From: Candidatus Poseidoniaceae archaeon
Lineage (GTDB): Archaea; Thermoplasmatota; Poseidoniia; Poseidoniales; Poseidoniaceae
DNA: 5,270 nucleotides
NCBI GenBank assembly: GCA_013329355.1
Contig: DUKK01000015.1
Location: forward strand, 1-5,270
Direction: 5' to 3'
Part shown: positions 1 through 5,270 of the stretch, one piece after another
Numbering within the stretch: position 1 is the stretch's first letter
Layout: each line of letters starts with the position of its first letter
The notes under the pieces: generated by a model
Told to the model about the DNA's origin: nothing
The model's database searches: none
The model's input: only the letters and a program-made list of their open reading frames with translations
Program-made: the position numbers and the translations under genes

Positions 1-1205
1 CGATTGATTTGCACGCTACCGTCAGGTTGTGCCGACACATACTTGCCGTGCGCACTTTTGAGGGCGATTTTACCATTCTCTCGTTTTTCTAGATGGAAAT
101 ACTCCCAGGCATCTGCTCGATCTCGGTTCCACTCGGCCCGTCCATCTGGTTGGGCGCTCAGATACCTGCCATGTACGCTTTTGAAGGCTACCTTTCCTTC
201 GGCTATGTTATCGTACGAGACGTGTGCTGAGGTTTCGCCCTTAGCGGCTATTTCGAAATCTAAGCGATGCTTGAGGTGGTATCCGCCATCTTGGAAAACT
301 CTGATGCTCCATTTACCAGCGGATTGGCCTGGTAAAGTGGCATTGTTTACATCAATGTCACGCAACCAGTGCCAACGGTCACCGTGTTCTTGATTGGGAG
401 CGTCAGCAGGATAGATTCCGACCCATGCGTCTCTTCCCCTTGGGGTTTTATTAATCCTGAAGCGTACTGGCTGGCCAGGTTCCGCGCGTTCGATAATCTC
501 AATGGGCTCTCGTTGCCCTTGCTGCGAAGGCATGGTTCCATCCACCGACCCTCTTTTAGCGTTCAAAATTCCCACTGTTACAATGATAACAACTATCAAT
601 ATACCTAACCCAGTCAAAATTGCTCCAATAGTCATCAGAGTATTGGCTTCATGGATTTTATCGCTATCTTTTAACCACATCCCAACAGGTTTTGATTCGG
701 ATTCAGATGTCGGAGCATATTCCGCAGTGATTGTTGTTGTGCCTGCTTGACAACCATAACAAGCGCGCCCAATCTTTACCAGCTCTATCCCGTCGCTTAA
801 GCTAATTTGTTTTGGCCAGTGTTGGGCATCACAACCACTACCCTCATGAGCAACTTCGAGTTCAAATGTTTGCCTTGTTTCATCAGCGCCATTATAAGAT
901 TCATAACCCGTAAACGGATTACTTACCCAGCCTCCCGTATGAGTAGCATTCACAATTATATTTTCACAGTAATCATGCATCCCATTACCGTTGAAATCAC
1001 CAGGCGTTCCCTGAATGAAAATAAAGTATCCTCGTTTGGTGGCGGGTTGGTCTGGCATATCATGAGTTATTTCCAAGCTGTAGTTCGAACTTCCCTCACC
1101 TTCAATGAACCCCCCTGCCATCACGCCTCCGATTATTAGCAATACTACTCCTGGAATCAGAAGAATTACCGATGAGGCTATCGCACCTTTGGTGGAGGCT
1201 TGCAC
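1..1205 (-). CDS. Two-pass membrane protein with C-terminal fascin-like beta-trefoil repeats (3' end outside window)
   Basis: The frame is open from GTG 1205 to the window edge, giving 401 complete codons; the C-terminus is missing. An in-frame TAA lies at 1218-1220. GTG is preferred because AGAGG sits 5 nt upstream and because the next ATG (1121) would cut into the first membrane segment. Visible order: hydrophobic segment at residues 8-34; a polar region 35-187 with Cys80, Cys125, Cys149 and Cys152 and a DFNGNGMHD loop (70-78) resembling an acidic calcium-binding loop; a Ser/Glu-rich linker; a second hydrophobic segment 188-214 followed by AKR; a beta-sandwich-like domain at about 234-321 with WVGIYPADAP and GKWSIRVFQDGGY; then fascin-like repeats from 337. 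The positive-inside pattern puts both termini in the cytoplasm, and the cysteine-free C-terminal half agrees. Fascin-type trefoils bind actin or sugars in eukaryotes; the ligand here is unknown. It lies 25 bp downstream of the peptidase gene, probably in the same operon. Confidence 0.85.
   Translation of the reverse strand, partial: MQASTKGAIASSVILLIPGVVLLIIGGVMAGGFIEGEGSSNYSLEITHDMPDQPATKRGYFIFIQGTPGDFNGNGMHDYCENIIVNATHTGGWVSNPFTGYESYNGADETRQTFELEVAHEGSGCDAQHWPKQISLSDGIELVKIGRACYGCQAGTTTITAEYAPTSESESKPVGMWLKDSDKIHEANTLMTIGAILTGLGILIVVIIVTVGILNAKRGSVDGTMPSQQGQREPIEIIERAEPGQPVRFRINKTPRGRDAWVGIYPADAPNQEHGDRWHWLRDIDVNNATLPGQSAGKWSIRVFQDGGYHLKHRLDFEIAAKGETSAHVSYDNIAEGKVAFKSVHGRYLSAQPDGRAEWNRDRADAWEYFHLEKRENGKIALKSAHGKYVSAQPDGSVQIN
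18..74 (-). repeat. Fascin-like repeat, second visible copy (core)
   Basis: Residues 378-396 of the membrane protein read GKIALKSAHGKYVSAQPDG. This is the typical beta-trefoil strand pattern of fascin-like domains (K-x-A-L-K-S-x-H-G-K-Y-x-S-A). It follows the first copy at a period of 41 residues (123 nt) and matches it at 14 of 19 positions. A full trefoil needs three such repeats, so at least one more is expected beyond the left edge of the window; that is inference from the fold. Confidence 0.8.
141..197 (-). repeat. Fascin-like repeat, first visible copy (core)
   Basis: Residues 337-355 read GKVAFKSVHGRYLSAQPDG, the first visible trefoil repeat. A linker containing WNRDRADAWEYFHLEKREN separates it from the second copy; the W-E-x-F/L pattern is the other conserved strand of this fold. 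Nine of the 14 identical residues use different codons in the two copies, so the duplication is old and the protein pattern has been held by selection. Confidence 0.8.
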
Positions 1206-1210
1206 GATTG

Positions 1211-1215
1211 CCTCT
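1211..1215 (-). promoter_or_regulatory. Shine-Dalgarno motif AGAGG for the GTG start at 1205
   Basis: On the minus strand, AGAGG precedes GTG with a 5-nt spacer, in the 25-bp gap after the peptidase stop codon. This decides the start of the fascin-like gene and fits translation of an internal operon gene. The peptidase start upstream has no comparable motif. Confidence 0.6.
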
Positions 1216-1230
1216 GGTTACAAGTAAGTA

Positions 1231-3174
1231 TTAGACTTGTTGAAGTTGGTTTGGAATTGGCTGTTGCTCCCACCACGGCGGCGCTAAGAACCAACTATCA
1301 TGCGATTTTGGTCGGTCAATTATCGGTAGTCCAACCACACCACCGTCAACGGTTAAGCCACCCAGTGGGTTAGAAGCACACGGACCCGGCAGGTAATCCT
1401 CGCCGTTTTCTGTCAATTCGATTCGCAGTGTATGTCCGGCTGGCACCACGACGTCAAGCGGATTGAATTCCATAAGCATGGTATAGGAACTAAATGGTGA
1501 CGCTGCTTTTGCCTCATAGCCGCCGTCACGATAACGAACGTCCATTGTTGCATGACCGAGTCTCAAATTATTTTCATTGTCATATAGTGTAGCAAAGATT
1601 TGTCCACCTTGACATGCTTGGGTAGTGACCTCAAGGTGTAGGGTTGGTAAACCAGAGATGTGAGTCAAGTCGGTAAATTCTCCGCTGACCAATGTGACAG
1701 ATGCACCTTGTCCATTTACCGTATCACCAGTGACTGTCCAATCAGTGCCGATATCGGCAAGGTCCCATGTCATGTCTGCTGGCGGCCACGTATTTTCAAC
1801 GTGCCATCGACCATCATTGGTTTGGATTTGTACCATTGGTTCTGGTTCATCACCGATGTCCTTGAGGTAGAAATTGAACCACTGAAACAACTCCACTGCC
1901 CAGTCCATTCTGCTCATGTTAGGATACGCTTCTTGGCCGTATCCTGAGCCTAGTTCCGAGTGTCTATCTGGCTGGTCTGGATAGTTGTGAGCCCACTGTC
2001 CGGCAATTGCTCTAGCGTTTATTCCGGCGTCGATCATTAGTTGATAGGTCGGGAAAGCATGATACGGGTCAACATTCCAATCCTGTAGACCCCATACAAG
2101 ATATACGCTACCCCGGTAATTTTCCAAAACATCGGGCAGGTGGCGACGCTCGTCCCAATAGTCATTCCATTTTGCTCCGCCAAATTCTGCACCTGCCCAA
2201 GTTGTTAGTGGATTTAGTGGACCGATGGCGTCATCAGTGCACATGCGGGAATCATCGTAACCCGCATCGGCAGTAGCGCCTTCATAAAGCGCGTCATACA
2301 GCATTGCTCGAGCTTCTGAAGATCCGTTGCGATAGAACATTTCCTGCACTCCAATTGACCCAGAGATTGGTACGATGGTCTTCAGATGCTCACTTGGATT
2401 TTGAGCTGCTTCCCAATTGGTTGTCCCGGCGTATGATTTACCCATTAAGCCGACGTTGCCATTCGACCATTCTTGGTCGCCAAGCCACTCAACTACGGCT
2501 TGGATACCAATCTGTTCGCCCAAACCTTTCACATCCTGACAGTGAGTTGACTGACCACTGCCAAACGTTGTTGCTTGAGCTAGTGCATAACCATGCGGCA
2601 AAAATGTGTCATAAACCCACTTGCCGACGCCACCATCAGGTACTGTATTTGGGTTGGAATCCTCGCCGACTATTCCCTCACCGCCAAAGTCATAGTAGGG
2701 GTGAATCGTCATAATTACAGGCACTTTGACGCCTTCCTCGACATCGGGAAGCCACAACGCAACGTGCATCAAATCTGGGCCAGGAGCACCAACATCTTGT
2801 TCGCTTAGCGGTAGGTCGACTTCAACAAAGTGCTCGCTGTATGGTTCTGCCTCATAGGTGCCGTTTTCCGGTAATTGTGCTCGCATCATGTCCATTGGTA
2901 AGTCCATTGTATGTCGAAGATGTAGAGGTGTGTCCCACCAGTCACCAGAGAACGAATTTTCACCGTTTGAGTCGTTAATTATCGCCTTACCAAATGACAT
3001 TGCCATCAACAAAAACACAATCGAAATGGCGATTGTTGAGACCATGGAAATGTTCAACTCACGCCGACTGCCTGTGGGTAGTTCGCTAACTATCTCAGCA
3101 ACATAGACCTTGTCCTCTTCATGCTCGGGGACTGCTGCCATGGCCAAGCCCAGACACTGCTTGCTCATGAGCAT
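1231..3174 (-). CDS. Membrane-anchored X-Pro dipeptidyl-peptidase, family S15 (CocE/NonD-type hydrolase)
   Basis: The 647-residue serine hydrolase is predicted to remove N-terminal X-Pro dipeptides from peptides outside the cell. A 41-residue charged N-terminal tail ending in SRREL precedes a hydrophobic segment at about 42-66, which looks like an uncleaved signal anchor. The alpha/beta-hydrolase domain carries HPYY (158-161, probable oxyanion Tyr), GKSYAG with nucleophile Ser247, WGLQDWNVDP with Asp365, and GQWAHNYPD with His396, all in the order and style of PepX. From about 447 a C-terminal jelly roll of PepX_C type begins, with QTNDGRWHVENTWPP. External cysteines 212, 312, 521 and 599 could form two disulfides. 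The first ATG is used because an in-frame TGA lies at 3196-3198; no Shine-Dalgarno motif is visible, and ATG 3168 or ATG 3141 remain possible starts. Substrate choice between X-Pro peptides and other S15/CocE substrates such as esters or acyl compounds is not proven by the sequence. Confidence 0.92.
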   Translation of the reverse strand: MLMSKQCLGLAMAAVPEHEEDKVYVAEIVSELPTGSRRELNISMVSTIAISIVFLLMAMSFGKAIINDSNGENSFSGDWWDTPLHLRHTMDLPMDMMRAQLPENGTYEAEPYSEHFVEVDLPLSEQDVGAPGPDLMHVALWLPDVEEGVKVPVIMTIHPYYDFGGEGIVGEDSNPNTVPDGGVGKWVYDTFLPHGYALAQATTFGSGQSTHCQDVKGLGEQIGIQAVVEWLGDQEWSNGNVGLMGKSYAGTTNWEAAQNPSEHLKTIVPISGSIGVQEMFYRNGSSEARAMLYDALYEGATADAGYDDSRMCTDDAIGPLNPLTTWAGAEFGGAKWNDYWDERRHLPDVLENYRGSVYLVWGLQDWNVDPYHAFPTYQLMIDAGINARAIAGQWAHNYPDQPDRHSELGSGYGQEAYPNMSRMDWAVELFQWFNFYLKDIGDEPEPMVQIQTNDGRWHVENTWPPADMTWDLADIGTDWTVTGDTVNGQGASVTLVSGEFTDLTHISGLPTLHLEVTTQACQGGQIFATLYDNENNLRLGHATMDVRYRDGGYEAKAASPFSSYTMLMEFNPLDVVVPAGHTLRIELTENGEDYLPGPCASNPLGGLTVDGGVVGLPIIDRPKSHDSWFLAPPWWEQQPIPNQLQQV

Positions 3175-3223
3175 GACGCTTTGATGTAGAATTATTCATG
3201 AGTGAGATAGTTTTGGTGCGTCT
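3175..3223. promoter_or_regulatory. Divergent promoter region between peptidase and cyclophilin genes
   Basis: Only 49 bp separate the two start codons, so both promoters must lie here or overlap coding sequence. The AT-rich stretch AGAATTATTC at 3188-3197 is a possible TATA-like element for the plus-strand gene, about 27-36 nt before ATG 3224, which would give a leaderless or very short-leader transcript. For the minus gene it lies closer to the start than expected. The plus gene also has a weak GGTG 5 nt before its ATG. The gene arrangement is seen directly; the individual elements are weak guesses. Confidence 0.4.
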
Positions 3224-4198
3224 ATGCGAGGACGGATTGCAGTATTTTTTGTTCTCAACTTCATGCTTTTATGCATTCCAGTGAGTGTATCAGTCGCAGA
3301 CCATGCACCTTCTTGGCGATTGAATGGTTTGGACCCCGACCTGTGGACTGATGGTCCGGTTGAAGAAGATACACCCATGAATGAATCCTATCAGGGTAAT
3401 GCAGTGTTGGTTATCGAGGTTGCTTACCATACCGGGATACTTTCGTCCGAAACAACCGGAAGTATCGTGATAGAGTTGTTCGAACAATGGGCGCCAATAA
3501 CCACTACCAACATAATTGAGCATATTGAATCTGGTCTATACGATGGCGTATTTTTCCATCGGGTAGTGAATGATTTTGTCATTCAGTCAGGCGATCCTGA
3601 ATGCAAGGTTATTGGGACCTATCCAATAACCTCACCGCAGTGTGGCGGCGGTGGGACAGGAGAAACGATACCTTTGGAACACAATGAGAATCTTTCGCAC
3701 GTCGACGGTGCCATTGGAATGGCTAGAGGCGCAGATGAGGATTCAGCTGATTCTCAATGGTATATCACCGATACTGAGCAACACGGCTTAGACCCGGAGA
3801 ACCGTGATGATGGTGGTTATGCGGTATTTGGCATTGTGCGGCATGGTATGACCGTAGTAAGAGAGATTGCTAGCACCCCTACAGTAACCAATCCGGGCAG
3901 CGATCAAGGTATTCAAAATCCAGGGCCTGACCTACTCGGCCGGCCCATACAAGAAGCACGCATTGACTCTATCAGGATGCTCGGCGTAGCAGACCCAGAT
4001 GGTAGTATCAGGTTTGGTGTCTTAGTTGAAGAGACTGAGCCACTATTCACCGGCAAAATGCTAACAATGTCAGGGATAATCGTTCTAACTGTTATCCTCC
4101 TATTGTTCGCACGGGTTGACAAGCCTGCCAGCCTGCAGCAAGATACCATAGTTACCTACGATGCTATGTTAATTTCCGATGAGGACCATCCAGATTAA
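3224..4198 (+). CDS. Secreted cyclophilin-type peptidyl-prolyl cis-trans isomerase with C-terminal membrane anchor
   Basis: The 324-residue protein has a signal peptide (residues 1-25, with Arg2 and Arg4, a hydrophobic core, likely cleavage after VSVSVA), a cyclophilin domain at about 60-255, and a hydrophobic segment at about 279-297 with a short C-terminal tail. Cyclophilins interconvert cis and trans peptide bonds before proline. The active-site block FFHRVVNDFVIQSGDP (110-125) keeps the equivalents of human CypA Arg55, Phe60 and Gln63 (Arg113, Phe118, Gln121). SQWYIT (177-182) and YAVFGIVRHGMTVV (199-212) match the other core motifs, with Tyr at the CypA Phe113 and His126 positions and Gly at Trp121. 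A Cys127-Cys140 pair sits in a longer loop before GGGGTGETIP. The isomerase would face outward, tethered to the membrane, probably assisting folding or processing of exported proteins. It is divergent from the proline-specific peptidase. Confidence 0.93.
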   Translation: MRGRIAVFFVLNFMLLCIPVSVSVADHAPSWRLNGLDPDLWTDGPVEEDTPMNESYQGNAVLVIEVAYHTGILSSETTGSIVIELFEQWAPITTTNIIEHIESGLYDGVFFHRVVNDFVIQSGDPECKVIGTYPITSPQCGGGGTGETIPLEHNENLSHVDGAIGMARGADEDSADSQWYITDTEQHGLDPENRDDGGYAVFGIVRHGMTVVREIASTPTVTNPGSDQGIQNPGPDLLGRPIQEARIDSIRMLGVADPDGSIRFGVLVEETEPLFTGKMLTMSGIIVLTVILLLFARVDKPASLQQDTIVTYDAMLISDEDHPD

Positions 4199-4333
4199 GG
4201 CAATATGTCTTCAACCTCTGTCGAACACCATGCCAAATTGGACCCAGAATTAGGACCCTAGTGAGGTGTTCAGTTGTATCTGAGAGATGGTTAACGCGCT
4301 TTACTACCTTAGCCAAATATAGGGTGTTGATGG
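4199..4333. other. Intergenic region between convergent genes
   Basis: The cyclophilin and Taw2 genes end facing each other here. A modest hairpin at 4288-4315 (TGGTTAA with TTAGCCA, one G-U pair, 14-nt loop) exists on the plus strand but lacks a T-tract, so it is a poor terminator candidate. A short imperfect direct repeat (AATTGGACCC at 4236-4245, AATTAGGACCC at 4248-4258) is also present. No convincing gene or RNA is seen. Confidence 0.5.
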
Positions 4334-5270
4334 TCAATCAATGCACACATCGATGACAATGTGTCTAGTATGTGGCGCATACCATTTTACTTTCTCGACA
4401 TGAATAACAGTGATGTTGGTGAAATTGTGGTGTTTTGTCACATAGTCTTGCAACTCACTAAGGCAGTACATGACAAATTCATCGACTTCTACTTCCTTCA
4501 CATTCATATGAATGTGGATTACCCCGCCAGTCGTCTTCAAACAATCCACTGCTAAGTGCCAAACCGATTCTGAAGACGGCAGGATACCTAGGTGGACACG
4601 ATCGGCAAGCCCGGTTAAATTTTTCAGCGTATCTTGATTATCTCCTTCAACGATGGTCAAACGATTTGTCACCCCGTTCAGTCTGGCGCCGCGGCTTAGA
4701 GCATCAACAGAATCGGCGTTTAATTCGCAAGCATAGATGTGCCTGGCTCCAGACCTAACAAGCATCGGAAGTGTGTAGTATCCAATGCCGGCAAATGCGT
4801 CTATTACACACTCATCGGTCATGTCTATGCTCCCGATGCGATGTCTCTCAGTAACATTTCCGGAGGAGAACATAACCTTGGTTACATCAAACCAAAATTT
4901 CACGCCGTAATCAGTAAATTCGACTTCGCCATTTTCCCCAAGTAACATGGTTACCTGCGAGGTTCTCAAGCGGTCACTGGATATTTCTGCTTGCTGAGCT
5001 AAGCGGTTAACGCCGAGGGCTTGGGCAATTGCCTGCCAAATCTGCTGCTGCAATTGTGGTTGATTGGACAGGATTGACAACCAGTTAGATGAACGAAATG
5101 AATGCTTGGGAAGTATCGCTAAATCACCATGTAACTCCCACTTTTTAGGCAAATTTTCAATCATTTCCTCGGATAGCTCTACCCCAAACAACTCACACAA
5201 GTTGGTAACTTTACTGAATATTTTTTTGGCAGGTGTATTAGTGCGAGGGTTGGAATCTAAATCTATTATG
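4334..5270 (-). CDS. taw2: tRNA(Phe) wyosine-pathway aminocarboxypropyltransferase Taw2/TYW2 (5' end outside window)
   Basis: Class I SAM enzyme of the Trm5/TYW2 family. Taw2 moves the 3-amino-3-carboxypropyl group of SAM to 4-demethylwyosine at position 37 of tRNA(Phe), a step in wybutosine-type base synthesis in the cytoplasm. Numbering from the TTG codon at 5200: LPKKWELHGDLAILP (17-31) is the conserved N-terminal strand; VTKVMFSSGNVTERHR (106-120) precedes the methyltransferase fold; DAFAGIGYYTLP (134-145) is the SAM loop; Glu159 in ACELN and GDNQ (186-189) follow; LGILPSSESVW (204-214) replaces the NPP-type motif of Trm5 methyltransferases and favours Taw2; HVEKVKWYAPHTRHIVIDV closes the fold. 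The frame stays open upstream of TTG 5200 to the window edge, and those 23 codons (including NPRTNTPAKKIFSKV) look coding, so the true start is probably outside. It is convergent with the cyclophilin gene and functionally unrelated to it. Exact distinction from Trm5 paralogues rests on motifs only. Confidence 0.88.
   Translation of the reverse strand, partial: IIDLDSNPRTNTPAKKIFSKVTNLCELFGVELSEEMIENLPKKWELHGDLAILPKHSFRSSNWLSILSNQPQLQQQIWQAIAQALGVNRLAQQAEISSDRLRTSQVTMLLGENGEVEFTDYGVKFWFDVTKVMFSSGNVTERHRIGSIDMTDECVIDAFAGIGYYTLPMLVRSGARHIYACELNADSVDALSRGARLNGVTNRLTIVEGDNQDTLKNLTGLADRVHLGILPSSESVWHLAVDCLKTTGGVIHIHMNVKEVEVDEFVMYCLSELQDYVTKHHNFTNITVIHVEKVKWYAPHTRHIVIDVCID

Noticed and set aside
1..190. 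The 123-nt spaced direct repeat as a mobile or CRISPR-like array
   Set aside because: The similarity is at protein level with many synonymous differences, as expected for internal repeats of a beta-trefoil domain.
4..393. Plus-strand open frame of 129 codons, and other plus-strand frames at 369-608, 502-750 and 807-1139
   Set aside because: They lie antisense to the minus-strand membrane protein, whose frame shows clear repeats, membrane segments and domain motifs; the plus frames show none.
2304..2714. Plus-strand open frame of 136 codons inside the peptidase gene
   Set aside because: It is antisense to the catalytic region of the S15 peptidase, which has full motif support.
3257..3280. 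Possible lipobox around Cys17 of the cyclophilin signal peptide
   Set aside because: The residues before the Cys (FMLL) do not fit the usual L-(A/S)-(G/A)-C pattern, and a good type I cleavage site (VSVSVA) follows; the protein also has its own C-terminal anchor.
4205..4261. Tiny 18-residue open frame just after the cyclophilin gene
   Set aside because: There is no Shine-Dalgarno motif, no recognisable pattern, and the length is expected by chance.
4281..4333. tRNA-like string GGTTAACGCGC resembling a D-arm of Leu/Ser tRNAs
   Set aside because: No flanking acceptor or anticodon stem pairs, and the T-loop GGTTCGA motif is absent, so no tRNA can be folded.
5221..5227. Run of seven T (AAAAAAA on the coding strand) as a possible frameshift or terminator site
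   Set aside because: The Taw2 frame reads sensibly on both sides of the run (AKKIFSKV), and it lies inside coding sequence, so neither a frameshift nor a terminator is needed.

Overview
The window looks like ordinary chromosomal DNA from an archaeon, most likely a planktonic marine euryarchaeote of the Marine Group II / Poseidoniales type. The strongest sign is a Taw2/TYW2-type wyosine enzyme, a family of archaea and eukaryotes. Supporting signs are a moderate GC content, compact gene spacing, and several membrane-anchored extracytoplasmic proteins, including a proline-specific peptidase. The assignment to Poseidoniales is inference. There are no rRNA, tRNA, CRISPR or transposon sequences in the window.

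Layout, left to right. (1) Positions 1-1205, minus strand, hold the N-terminal 401 codons of a two-pass membrane protein that runs off the left edge. It starts at GTG 1205 behind an AGAGG Shine-Dalgarno motif. It has an extracytoplasmic Cys-containing domain, a second membrane segment, a beta-sandwich-like domain with a WVGIYPADAP motif, and at least two fascin-like beta-trefoil repeats. (2) Positions 1231-3174, minus, encode a membrane-anchored X-Pro dipeptidyl-peptidase (family S15, CocE/PepX type). It lies 25 bp upstream of the previous gene and is probably cotranscribed with it. (3) A 49-bp divergent intergenic region at 3175-3223. (4) Positions 3224-4198, plus, encode a secreted cyclophilin-type prolyl isomerase with a C-terminal membrane anchor. 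(5) A 135-bp region between convergent genes. (6) Positions 4334-5270, minus, encode Taw2, with its N-terminus cut by the right edge of the window.

The three genes on the left form a plausible cell-envelope cluster. Two of their products act on proline bonds outside the cytoplasm, one by isomerising and one by cleaving, and they are transcribed divergently from one short promoter region. Cysteines that could form disulfides lie in the predicted external parts of all three proteins, while the large internal part of the fascin-like protein has none. The most unusual item is the fascin-like membrane protein. A two-sided membrane protein with a predicted cytoplasmic beta-trefoil of the type used for actin bundling is unexpected in an archaeon of this kind, though its function cannot be read from the sequence.
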